Assembly: GCA_016292545.1 (NCBI GenBank)
Contig: JAEDIG010000127.1
Location: 1 to 7,089 of the forward strand
Source of the DNA: Bacteroidaceae bacterium
Lineage (GTDB): Bacteria; Bacteroidota; Bacteroidia; Bacteroidales; Bacteroidaceae
Length of the DNA: 7,089 bases
Direction of reading: 5' to 3'
The notes beneath the pieces are model-generated. The model did not search any database. It was not told the origin of the DNA and saw only the letters and a program-made list of their open reading frames with translations. The translations under genes and the position numbers were made by a program. Shown piece after piece: positions 1 through 6,003 of this stretch; positions within the stretch are counted from its first letter, which is position 1, and every line of letters starts with the position of its first letter.

Positions 1-502
1 CGGGCAAGGTCTTCTCCTCGTGCACCACATCGAGCAGCGGTGCATCGTATTCGTCGATGAGGATGACCACCTGCTTCCCCGTCTGTTCACAGACACTGGA
101 GATAAGGTTCTTCATGCGCACATTAGGGTCAGGGTGATTGGAGACCAAGCCAAAACGCCTTTCGTTCTCTTCCAGAATATACAGAAGATACCGCTCCAAC
201 TGCTCCTTCTCCATGTGCTTGCTGGACGCCATGCTAAACCGTAGCACAGGGTATTCCACCCATTCTTTCTCCACGCTGTCAATGTAGAGTCCCTTGAACA
301 GCTCCCGCCTGCCCTCGAAGTACGCTTGGAGCGTAGACACCAGCAACGACTTGCCGAACCGCCGGGGGCGGCTCAGAAAGATGTACTTGCTGAGGTTTAT
401 CATGTTCCAGATGTACTCCGTCTTGTCGACATAGAGCATGTCGAGATTCTTTATCTCTGAAAATGTCTGTATGCCCACGGGCAGTCGCTTCAGTTTGTTC
501 AT
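1..502 (-). CDS. AAA-ATPase-like protein (PF09820-type), N-terminal part, runs off the left edge
   Basis: The minus strand reads open from an ATG at 502-500 to the window edge, giving 167 residues. The start MNKLKRLPVGIQTFSEI, then LYVDKTEYI (23-31), an arginine-rich P-loop SRPRRFGKSLL (44-54) and a Walker B-like VVILIDEYDAPLL (145-157) match the conserved N-terminal domain of the Bacteroidetes 'AAA-ATPase-like' family. Members usually run to 500 or more residues and end in a PD-(D/E)XK nuclease-like domain, which would lie outside this window. The family is expanded and strain-variable in Bacteroidales; its physiological role is not established, and a link to mobile or defence functions is only suspected. 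The start is backed by a Shine-Dalgarno (AAAGGAG, six bases before ATG) and a promoter just upstream. There is no frameshift in the visible part. Family assignment is firm; function is unknown. Confidence 0.9.
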   Translation of the reverse strand, partial: MNKLKRLPVGIQTFSEIKNLDMLYVDKTEYIWNMINLSKYIFLSRPRRFGKSLLVSTLQAYFEGRRELFKGLYIDSVEKEWVEYPVLRFSMASSKHMEKEQLERYLLYILEENERRFGLVSNHPDPNVRMKNLISSVCEQTGKQVVILIDEYDAPLLDVVHEEKTLP

Positions 503-508
503 ATCTGT

Positions 509-515
509 CTCCTTT
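509..515 (-). promoter_or_regulatory. Shine-Dalgarno site of the AAA-ATPase-like gene
   Basis: The minus strand reads AAAGGAG six bases before the ATG at 502-500. This fixes the start codon. It stands out because gdhA, the dikinase-like gene and the GH2 gene in the same window have no such site, which is typical for Bacteroidetes. Confidence 0.6.
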
Positions 516-543
516 CTGGTGCGGTTTCACGCCTATTCTCCTG

Positions 544-575
544 CAAAGCTACGCTTTTATTCCGAGACGGACAAG
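544..575 (-). promoter_or_regulatory. Bacteroidetes-type promoter of the AAA-ATPase-like gene
   Basis: On the minus strand TAGCTTTG (551-544) is a perfect match to the -7 consensus TAnnTTTG. A CTTG (575-572, 3 of 4 to TTTG) lies exactly 20 bases upstream, the usual spacing. The -7 box is about 40 bases before the ATG at 502, leaving a short leader. Confidence 0.7.
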
Positions 576-720
576 GGAAACAGAGGAAAATTGAGAGAGG
601 AATGAAAAATGTCACTTGTTTTTACTGTTTTTGACCTTTCTATTTGGCCACCTGAGCGGAGGAGATTAAATCTGTTGCCGTTCGGACGAACCTGAGAAGG
701 GACAAAAATCGGCCTTTTTG

Positions 721-736
721 GGCCTTGAAGAAGGCC
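721..736. repeat. Small GC-rich hairpin next to the palindrome array
   Basis: GGCCTT (721-726) and AAGGCC (731-736) form a perfect six-base stem with a GAAG loop. On the plus strand it is followed by TTTAATTCTTT, weakly terminator-like. A further GGCC at 711-714 could compete for pairing. No plus-strand gene ends here, so the role is unclear. Confidence 0.45.
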
Positions 737-747
737 TTTAATTCTTT

Positions 748-861
748 AGACGTACGGGCAAAGCGCTGCGGACGTACGTCCATACCCCCTAACACCGTAC
801 GTCCTTACCCCCTATGGACGTACTACCATAACATGCTTGGACGTACGTCCATAGCATTAGT
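748..861. repeat. Five-copy tandem array of a 22-23 base unit built on the palindrome GGACGTACGTCC
   Basis: The GTAC cores lie at 752-755, 774-777, 797-800, 820-823 and 843-846, giving centre-to-centre steps of 22, 23, 23 and 23 bases. Copies 2 (770-784) and 5 (839-853) are identical over 15 bases, GGACGTACGTCCATA, and each contains a perfect 12-base palindrome. Copy 3 keeps the right half-site (CGTACGTCC), copy 4 the left half-site (GGACGTAC), and copy 1 is the most degraded (GACGTACGGG). Copies 2 and 3 also share the tail TACCCCCTA. The period is close to two helical turns, so sites would lie on nearly the same DNA face. It could be an iteron-like or operator-like binding array, or a decaying minisatellite inside a mobile repeat. 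No protein is assigned. Confidence 0.85.
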
Positions 862-1062
862 CCTAAAAAATCCGAACAGATTCATATCCCCGGCTGGCGT
901 TTTTCTGCATGAAAACCCAAATTTAACGCACATTCCGCGGTCTATTCTATAAATTTCTCATACCCTGTTTTCAGCCCCTTTTTGTCAAGATTTCAGAGTT
1001 AGCCGCAACCATGGAAGACTGCCTCACCTTGGACCCAGCCCCCCCCTGTTTAGACAAAAAAA

Positions 1063-1137
1063 CCTGAAGGGGTGACATAGTTCCATATCCACATTCACGC
1101 CGGCGTGCCGATATGAAATTATGTCGCCACTTTCAGG
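1063..1137. repeat. Large imperfect palindrome, potential long hairpin
   Basis: The left arm (1063-1088) begins CCTGAAGGGGTGACATAG. The right arm (1111-1137) is its near reverse complement, about 21 of 27 positions. At the centre sits a perfect 12-base palindrome, CACGCCGGCGTG (1096-1107). The right arm can instead pair downstream: GTCGCCAC (1123-1130) is perfectly complementary to GTGGCGAC (1148-1155). Two mutually exclusive folds are therefore possible. Confidence 0.7.
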
Positions 1138-1165
1138 GCTTGGGATTGTGGCGACCGTCCGTTGA

Positions 1166-1181
1166 TAGGGCTCACGCCCTA
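1166..1181. repeat. Short perfect stem-loop TAGGGC-TCAC-GCCCTA
   Basis: TAGGGC (1166-1171) and GCCCTA (1176-1181) form a six-base stem around a TCAC loop. It lies inside the repeat cluster, and its AGGGCTCAC part recurs in inverse at 1317-1325. Confidence 0.55.
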
Positions 1182-1260
1182 CCCTGGGTTATGTCGCCCT
1201 TACAGGGCTTTGATGTCTAGATGGTTGATTATGAATATGTTTAAATCTTACTCCTTGCCA

Positions 1261-1302
1261 TATCACCCTTTCATGGCTGGCAAGAATCCTGAAAGGGCGA
1301 TA
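1261..1302. repeat. Strong hairpin from facing module copies
   Basis: TATCACCCTTTCA (1261-1273) and TGAAAGGGCGATA (1290-1302) pair at 12 of 13 positions with a 16-base loop. It is formed by a forward and a reversed copy of the cluster module. There is no U-tract on either side, so it does not look like an intrinsic terminator. Confidence 0.65.
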
Positions 1303-1440
1303 TTGCTTAGCACTGGGTGAGCCCTGTGTTTCACGAATCCCACACCCCCGCAAACCCCGAAAGGGTGGCATAGTCCCATATGGCATACACCTATATGCCC
1401 GTATGCGTATCGCGGGAACAGGGAACGCTTGGACGTTTGG

Positions 1441-1470
1441 TAGCGCAAGGTAATCCATGCGCTAATCCAT
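1441..1470. repeat. Stem-loop over the stop codon of the dikinase-like gene, with an 8-base duplication
   Basis: TAGCGCA (1441-1447) and TGCGCTA (1458-1464) are perfect inverted repeats with a 10-base loop; the right arm contains the stop codon (minus-strand TAG at 1464-1462). TAATCCAT occurs at 1451-1458 and again at 1463-1470, so the last codons of the gene are duplicated just past its end. No T-run follows on the minus strand, so a terminator role is uncertain. Confidence 0.5.
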
Positions 1471-4443
1471 CATGATGACACCCTCTTTCTTGCTGCCGTC
1501 AACCTTAATCACTAGCGGTTGCGGCATGCGCACGTGGCGCACATGGGCGGTCTCCTGCACGGCGGGCAGTTGGTCGAGTGTTTCTTGCCTGTAGATGCCG
1601 TCTCCGCAGAAGGCGTTGATGGTGAGGTAGCACACCCCCAGGCTGGTGAGGTTCTGGAAGAAATGGGTGCCTTGGCTGGGGTCCACCTGGAAATTGCTCA
1701 GTCCGGCCTCCACAATCACCTGTGCTGCGCTGATATGCGGCCATTTCACAGGAATGCCCAGCCAGGGGTCGCTGCTGCCCCATCGTCCGGGACCGATGAG
1801 CAGATAGGAGGAGCAGTTGCCGTTGTCCTCGCCTTGTGGCTGCTGGCTCCGCTGTTGCATGAAGGTGCGGTTGATGCGCTCTATTTCCTCTGCAATCTGC
1901 GGGTTGTGGCTGGGTGTGTAGTCGTTGGTTTTCACATATACGATGTCCTGTATGTCGGTGAACACTCCATGCCCGATGGCACTGTGGGAACGCAGGATGC
2001 ACCTCTCGTCGGCAATCTGGGCAAGGTCCTCGTCCAGCTCCATACGGTTGTCCACCATGGGACGGATCTGCAGCAGGTAGAACTCACCCGTCTTGTCGGG
2101 GTTCAGATTGGCGGCGAACTCAATTTCCACGGGCCTTCTCATTTCCTCCTGGCCGTATTGCAACACCTTGCGCATCAGTTCGGGCAAGGGGAACACCCCG
2201 TTCTGCAGCACACCGGCAAAGGAGATGATCTTGCGGTTGCGGCCCTCGTAGAAACCGTCGTAGATACATTGGTCGATGGGGTCATAGGTGCTGCATATCC
2301 AGGGCAGTGTGCCGTCTTTTTCCGCTTCGCGCACAGGCCATCGGCGCAGGTTGAAGCCGTCGTCCTTCATGAAGTTGAGCCGTCCGTCCTGCAGGTTTTC
2401 CATGTCCAGTGCCAGGAAATGGGTCTGTGTGTCGCGCAGGGCAATGTCCACTTCGCTCATCTGCAACACCTTGTTGGGATGGGCCGGGCACACGCGCAGG
2501 CTCTGTCCGCCGTCCACGATATATTTGCCCAGACCCAGGGCCAGGTTCACGGTGCCCTCTTCTGCCTTTTCGTCGCCGATGGGGTAGTAGTTGATGCTGC
2601 GGGCCACGCCGCTTATCACGGGATAGAAACGCGGGCCATGCTGCTGGCCCACCACTTCCTGCAGGATGATGGCCATCTTCTCCTGGTCAATCACATTGCT
2701 GGTGGCTGTCATGTAGTCCTTGCTGCTGCGATAGAACACACTGGCATACACCGACTTGATGGCATCGGACAGCATCGAGAGCCGGTCGTACTTGTCGGCA
2801 ACGAAGGGTATCATGTAGGTGCTGTACACGCCGGCAAAAGGCTGGTAGTGGCTGTCTTCGAGCAGGCTGCTGCTGCGGATGGCAATGGGATGGTCCACCA
2901 CCTGAAGGAAAGCCTCCAGGTCGGCCAGCAGGCGGATGGGCAGGCGGGCGCGAAGGAAGTGTTGCAGAATCTCCTCGTCGGGCATGTCGCTGAGGGCGGG
3001 GGCATAGAGGTCGTTGGTGTCCATGAACTCGTCGAACACATCCGTGCAGAGCACCACGGTCTTGGGAATCTTCACGTGTACGCCCTGGATGGTGCTCAGG
3101 TCGGTATGGCGCATCAGTATGTGGTCGATGAAAGCCAGGCCGCGTCCCTTGCCGCCCAGCGAGCCGTCACCTATGCGGGCGAAATTGCTGTACTGGTCGA
3201 ACCTTTCGCGCTGGAACACAGCCACTACGCCCTGGTTCTTCATCCTTCGGTAGGCCACAATGGCATCAAAGATGATTTGCCTGTGTGCGTCCACGTCCTG
3301 CAGGCTGTCCCAGGTGATGCCGCGCAGGAATTCCGCGATGGGGAACAGGGCACGGCTGGCCAGCCATCGGCTCACATTGTTGTGGGTGATGTGGTAGAGC
3401 AGGCTGTTGGCAGGCACTGTCATGATGTGGTTCTGCAGGTCCTTCAGGTTGCGTATGCGCACGATTTCCTGCATCGTGTCGGGATTGCGGAACACAAAGT
3501 CGCCGAAACCGAAGAAACTGTTGAGCCTTTCCCGCAGGTCCACGTCCATCTTCTTGGAATTCTTGTCGATGAAGTGGGCGTGGCAGCGTGTGGCCAGGTC
3601 CATGTTCCCGCTCTCGCTGGAGTCCATGATGAGCGGGATGTAGGGGTCGCGTGCCCGTATGGCGCTGAGCAGCCTGTAGCCTGCATCGGGAGTCTTTTCC
3701 GGCGAATGGGCGTCCATCGGGAAACGGCAGTCGCTGATTACGCCCAGTGTGTTGTCGGCAAAGCGGCTGTACAGCTCCCAGGCCTCTTCATAGTTGCGGG
3801 CCAGCACAATCTTGGGACGGCCTCTCATACGCAGGGTTTCCAGCGAGGTGTTCAGGGCTTCGGTGGCAAACTCTAGACTCTGCTGGAGCACAAACTTGTA
3901 CAGGCTGGGCAGGATGCTGGAATAGAAGCGGATGCTGTCTTCCACCACCATAATCATCTGCACGCCGGCACTCTGTATGTCGTGCTCCAGGTTCATCTTG
4001 TCCTCTATCAGCTTGATGATGGACAGCAGCAGCTCGGTGTTGCCCAGCCAGCAGAACACGTATTCAAAGGCCGAGAGGTCCTCGTTCTGCATGCGTCGGG
4101 TGATGCCGTGGCTGAAGGGCGTGAGCACTACGATGGGGGTGGTGGAGTGTTCTTCCTTGATGCTGCGCGCAATCTGGAACACATTGTTGTTCTCGGCGGC
4201 AGGCATACAGATGACCAGGTCGATGTTCCCCTGTGCCATCTGCACTTCGGCTTCCTCCATGCTGGCCACCTGGATGAAACGGGGCGGGAAACGCAGTCCC
4301 AGCCGTGCGTATTCCGAAAAGATTTTCTCGTCGATGCGCCCGTCGTCTTCCAGCATGAAGGCATCGTAGGGATTGGCCACAAGCAACACGTTACACACGC
4401 GCCGGAGCATCAGGTCCACGAAGGATGTATCTTTCAGTGTCAT
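1462..4443 (-). CDS. Two receiver-like domains fused to a PPDK_N-type ATP-grasp domain ('PEP/pyruvate-binding domain protein')
   Basis: The product is 993 residues and probably cytoplasmic, with no signal peptide or membrane segment. Residues 17-150 resemble a response-regulator receiver whose key residues are lost: Met80 sits where the phospho-Asp belongs and no conserved Lys is present. Residues 162-315 form a second receiver that keeps the set VVEDS (E168, D169), Asp238 (VISDCRFP), Ser275/276 and Lys294. Residues 425-800 are a PPDK N-terminal nucleotide-binding domain: GGKGRGLA (K432), AIRSSSLLED (R523), PFAGVYSTY, EIEFA (E775) and LLQIRP (Q792, R794). A C-terminal region carries a conserved GPGRWGSSDPWLGIPV (884-899). 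True PEP synthase or PPDK also needs a phosphohistidine swivel domain and a PEP-binding barrel, and both are absent, so a 'PEP synthase' label would be misleading. It follows gdhA by 101 bases on the same strand with no clear promoter or Shine-Dalgarno. The phosphorylation target is unknown. Confidence 0.9.
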   Translation of the reverse strand: MTLKDTSFVDLMLRRVCNVLLVANPYDAFMLEDDGRIDEKIFSEYARLGLRFPPRFIQVASMEEAEVQMAQGNIDLVICMPAAENNNVFQIARSIKEEHSTTPIVVLTPFSHGITRRMQNEDLSAFEYVFCWLGNTELLLSIIKLIEDKMNLEHDIQSAGVQMIMVVEDSIRFYSSILPSLYKFVLQQSLEFATEALNTSLETLRMRGRPKIVLARNYEEAWELYSRFADNTLGVISDCRFPMDAHSPEKTPDAGYRLLSAIRARDPYIPLIMDSSESGNMDLATRCHAHFIDKNSKKMDVDLRERLNSFFGFGDFVFRNPDTMQEIVRIRNLKDLQNHIMTVPANSLLYHITHNNVSRWLASRALFPIAEFLRGITWDSLQDVDAHRQIIFDAIVAYRRMKNQGVVAVFQRERFDQYSNFARIGDGSLGGKGRGLAFIDHILMRHTDLSTIQGVHVKIPKTVVLCTDVFDEFMDTNDLYAPALSDMPDEEILQHFLRARLPIRLLADLEAFLQVVDHPIAIRSSSLLEDSHYQPFAGVYSTYMIPFVADKYDRLSMLSDAIKSVYASVFYRSSKDYMTATSNVIDQEKMAIILQEVVGQQHGPRFYPVISGVARSINYYPIGDEKAEEGTVNLALGLGKYIVDGGQSLRVCPAHPNKVLQMSEVDIALRDTQTHFLALDMENLQDGRLNFMKDDGFNLRRWPVREAEKDGTLPWICSTYDPIDQCIYDGFYEGRNRKIISFAGVLQNGVFPLPELMRKVLQYGQEEMRRPVEIEFAANLNPDKTGEFYLLQIRPMVDNRMELDEDLAQIADERCILRSHSAIGHGVFTDIQDIVYVKTNDYTPSHNPQIAEEIERINRTFMQQRSQQPQGEDNGNCSSYLLIGPGRWGSSDPWLGIPVKWPHISAAQVIVEAGLSNFQVDPSQGTHFFQNLTSLGVCYLTINAFCGDGIYRQETLDQLPAVQETAHVRHVRMPQPLVIKVDGSKKEGVIMMD

Positions 4444-4472
4444 AGAATGTGATAGGGTTAGATATGGCAGAT

Positions 4473-4510
4473 TCAGCCGCCTCCAGAGGGTTGGCCCCAG
4501 AGACGGCTGA
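4473..4510. repeat. Intergenic stem-loop between gdhA and the dikinase-like gene
   Basis: TCAGCCG (4473-4479) and CGGCTGA (4504-4510) pair perfectly. After one mismatch CTC/GAG (4481-4483 with 4500-4502) continues the stem, and GGG (4488-4490) can pair with CCC (4495-4497) inside the loop. It starts about 35 bases after the gdhA stop. No T-run follows in the direction of transcription, so it may stabilise or process the mRNA, or partly attenuate readthrough, rather than end transcription. Confidence 0.5.
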
Positions 4511-4544
4511 GCATATTTCTGTACAGGAAAAGATGGACGATGGC

Positions 4545-5882
4545 TTAGAGGACACCCTGTGCCATCATGGCCTTGGCCACCTTCATGAAGCCGGCCACAT
4601 TGGCACCCTTCACGTAGTTGACATAGCCATCGGGTTCGGTACCGTACTTCACGCAGTTCTGGTGGATGTTCTCCATGATGGCGTGCAGACGGCTGTCTAC
4701 TTCCTCGCTGGTCCAGCTCAGACGCTCTGAGTTCTGCGACATTTCCAGTCCGCTCACCGACACACCGCCGGCATTGGCGGCCTTGCCCGGTGCATACAGA
4801 ATCTTGGCCTCCTGGAATATGCGGATGGCTTCGGGAGTGGTGGGCATGTTGGCACCTTCGCTCACGGCCATCACACCGTTGGCCACCAGTGCCTTGGCTG
4901 CCTCCTCGTTGATTTCGTTCTGTGTGGCGGAGGGCAGGGCGATGTCGGCTTTCTCAAACCAGGGCTTCATGCCCTCTACATACTTGGCCGAAGGATACTG
5001 CTCCACGTATTCCTTGATGCGTCCGCGGTAGATGTTCTTCAGCTCCATGATGTAGTCGAGCTTCTCGCGGTCAATGCCGTCGGCATCGTAGATGTAGCCG
5101 TCGGAGTCGCTCATGGTCAGCACCTTGCCGCCCAGCTGCAGCACCTTCTCGGCGGTGTATTGTGCCACATTGCCGGCACCGGAAATCAGCACGGTCTTGC
5201 CCTTCAGGTCGGTGCCCTTGGTCTTGAGCATTTCCATCAGGAAATACACGTTGCCGTAGCCCGTGGCTTCGGGACGGATGAGCGAGCCGCCGAATTCCAG
5301 ACCCTTGCCCGTGAACACACCGCTGAACTCATGGGTGAGCTTCTTGTACATGCCGAACATGTAGCCTACTTCGCGGCCGCCTACGCCGATGTCGCCTGCG
5401 GGCACATCGGTGTCGGGGCCGATGTGGCGGGTCAGCTCGGTCATGAAGGCCTGGCAGAAACGCATTACCTCGGCGTTGCTCTTGCCGCGGGGGCTGAAGT
5501 CGGAACCGCCCTTTGCACCGCCCATGGGCAGGGTGGTGAGCGAGTTCTTGAATGTCTGCTCAAAGGCCAGGAACTTCAGGATGCTCAGGTTCACACTCTT
5601 GTGGAAACGGATGCCTCCCTTGTAGGGGCCAATCACGTTGTTATGCTGGATTCGGTAGCCCATGTTGGTCTGGATCTGGCCCTTGTCGTCCATCCAGCTC
5701 ACGCGGAACTGATAGATGCGATCGGGGATGCACAGGCGCTCGATGAGGTTCACCTTGTCAAATTCGGGATGTTTGTTGTACTCTTCTTCGATGGTTGCGA
5801 GCACTTCTTCTACTGCCTGATGGTACTCAGGCTCATTGGGAAAACGCCTTTTCAGGTCTTCTAACACTTTTTTTGCGTCCAT
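4545..5882 (-). CDS. gdhA: Glutamate dehydrogenase, hexameric NADP-type
   Basis: This 445-residue enzyme catalyses the reversible reductive amination of 2-oxoglutarate by ammonium to glutamate, a main route of nitrogen assimilation in Bacteroidales. The length is that of the small hexameric class. Visible signatures are GPYKGGIRFH (85-94), the active-site LPMGGAKGGSDFSP (118-131, catalytic Lys124), PAGDIGVGGREVGYM (161-175, catalytic Asp164), the Rossmann loop ISGAGNVAQYTAEK (233-246), SDSDGYIYD (258-266) after the second beta strand, and PGKAANAGGVSVSGLEM (365-381). The S-x-S pattern after the second strand and overall similarity favour NADP over NAD, though cofactor choice is inferred. The ATG at 5882 gives the usual family N-terminus (MDAKKVLEDLKRRFP), is preceded by an A-rich leader without Shine-Dalgarno, and has its own strong promoter. 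The dikinase-like gene follows downstream. Confidence 0.97.
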   Translation of the reverse strand: MDAKKVLEDLKRRFPNEPEYHQAVEEVLATIEEEYNKHPEFDKVNLIERLCIPDRIYQFRVSWMDDKGQIQTNMGYRIQHNNVIGPYKGGIRFHKSVNLSILKFLAFEQTFKNSLTTLPMGGAKGGSDFSPRGKSNAEVMRFCQAFMTELTRHIGPDTDVPAGDIGVGGREVGYMFGMYKKLTHEFSGVFTGKGLEFGGSLIRPEATGYGNVYFLMEMLKTKGTDLKGKTVLISGAGNVAQYTAEKVLQLGGKVLTMSDSDGYIYDADGIDREKLDYIMELKNIYRGRIKEYVEQYPSAKYVEGMKPWFEKADIALPSATQNEINEEAAKALVANGVMAVSEGANMPTTPEAIRIFQEAKILYAPGKAANAGGVSVSGLEMSQNSERLSWTSEEVDSRLHAIMENIHQNCVKYGTEPDGYVNYVKGANVAGFMKVAKAMMAQGVL

Positions 5883-5934
5883 TGTTGACTGTTTGGTTAG
5901 TGAGTATTTAATGTTGGTTATTTGTTTTCGGGGG

Positions 5935-5966
5935 CAAAGTTACTGCTTTTTGCTGATTTTTGCAAT
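5935..5966 (-). promoter_or_regulatory. Promoter of gdhA
   Basis: The minus strand has TAACTTTG (5942-5935), a perfect -7 box, and ATTG (5966-5963, 3 of 4 to TTTG) exactly 20 bases upstream. The region between is A-rich. The -7 box lies about 52 bases before the ATG, giving a leader of roughly 45 bases that is A/C-rich and has no Shine-Dalgarno. Confidence 0.8.
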
Positions 5967-5978
5967 AATTTGTCAGAA

Positions 5979-6002
5979 AAAATGCGCAAAAGATTACATT
6001 TT
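5979..6002 (-). terminator. Weak AU-rich stem-loop after the comF-like gene
   Basis: AAAATG and CATTTT (5979-5984 and 5997-6002) can pair right after the comF-like stop, and the minus strand continues with further T residues (CATTTTTT). The stem is only A/T-rich and weak, so termination here is tentative. It lies just upstream of the gdhA promoter, where a terminator would make sense. Confidence 0.3.
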
Positions 6003-6003
6003 G

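Larger units (their letters stand above)
1063..1390. repeat. Dispersed-type repeat cluster with six copies of a TATGTCGCCCTTTCAGGGC-like module
   Basis: The module occurs three times forward (1120-1139, 1190-1208, 1261-1277) and three times reversed (1063-1079, 1288-1302, 1356-1372). A second element, AGGGCTCAC, precedes the forward copy at 1167-1175 and appears reversed at 1317-1325, so 1167-1208 and 1288-1325 are diverged inverted copies of one composite unit. The reversed copies at 1063-1088 and 1356-1381 are also direct repeats of each other, including the following CATAT. The mix of orientation and divergence suggests an old, nested, non-coding repeat. I recall similar sequences between genes in Bacteroidales giving rise to spurious short protein predictions, but cannot verify the family here. 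Confidence 0.75.
503..1461. other. Long gene-free, repeat-rich intergenic region
   Basis: About 960 bases separate the AAA-ATPase-like start from the end of the dikinase-like gene. I find no open frame in it with a recognisable domain; the short frames that exist run through repeats. From left to right it holds the AAA-gene promoter (544-575), a plain stretch (576-710), a small hairpin (721-736), a five-copy palindrome array (748-861), an AT-rich stretch with nothing recognisable apart from a widely spaced inverted pair TTTTTGTC (979-986) / GACAAAAA (1053-1060), and a cluster of inverted and direct repeats (1063-1390). No tRNA or rRNA is visible. Confidence 0.75.

Noticed and set aside
748..861. 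CRISPR array
   Set aside because: The period is only 22-23 bases and the segments between the palindromes are about 11 bases and partly alike, so there are no true spacers, and no cas gene is near.
725..952. Plus-strand 75-codon open frame
   Set aside because: It runs straight through the tandem palindromes, its peptide repeats GRTSI only because the DNA repeats, and it has no recognisable domain.
1189..1458. Minus-strand 89-codon open frame after the dikinase-like gene
   Set aside because: It is a translation of the inverted repeat cluster; composition (rich in R, P, H, S) and repeat origin argue for non-coding sequence.
1999..2040. Possible phosphohistidine site SHSAIGHG in the ATP-grasp protein
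   Set aside because: The usual swivel motif (GG-x-[ST]-[SC]-H-x-A-I-x-[AS]-R) is not met, and the following residues (VFTDIQDIVYVK) do not fit that domain.
1519..3876. Plus-strand 785-codon open frame
   Set aside because: It lies antisense to the receiver/ATP-grasp gene, whose frame contains clear domain motifs; the antisense peptide is rich in V, H, A and G, with no family resemblance, and results from codon bias.
4473..4510. Intrinsic terminator after gdhA
   Set aside because: The stem is good but no T-run follows on the minus strand, so it is listed as a stem-loop only.
5160..5864. Plus-strand 234-codon open frame
   Set aside because: It is antisense to gdhA, which is certain; the peptide resembles no known family.
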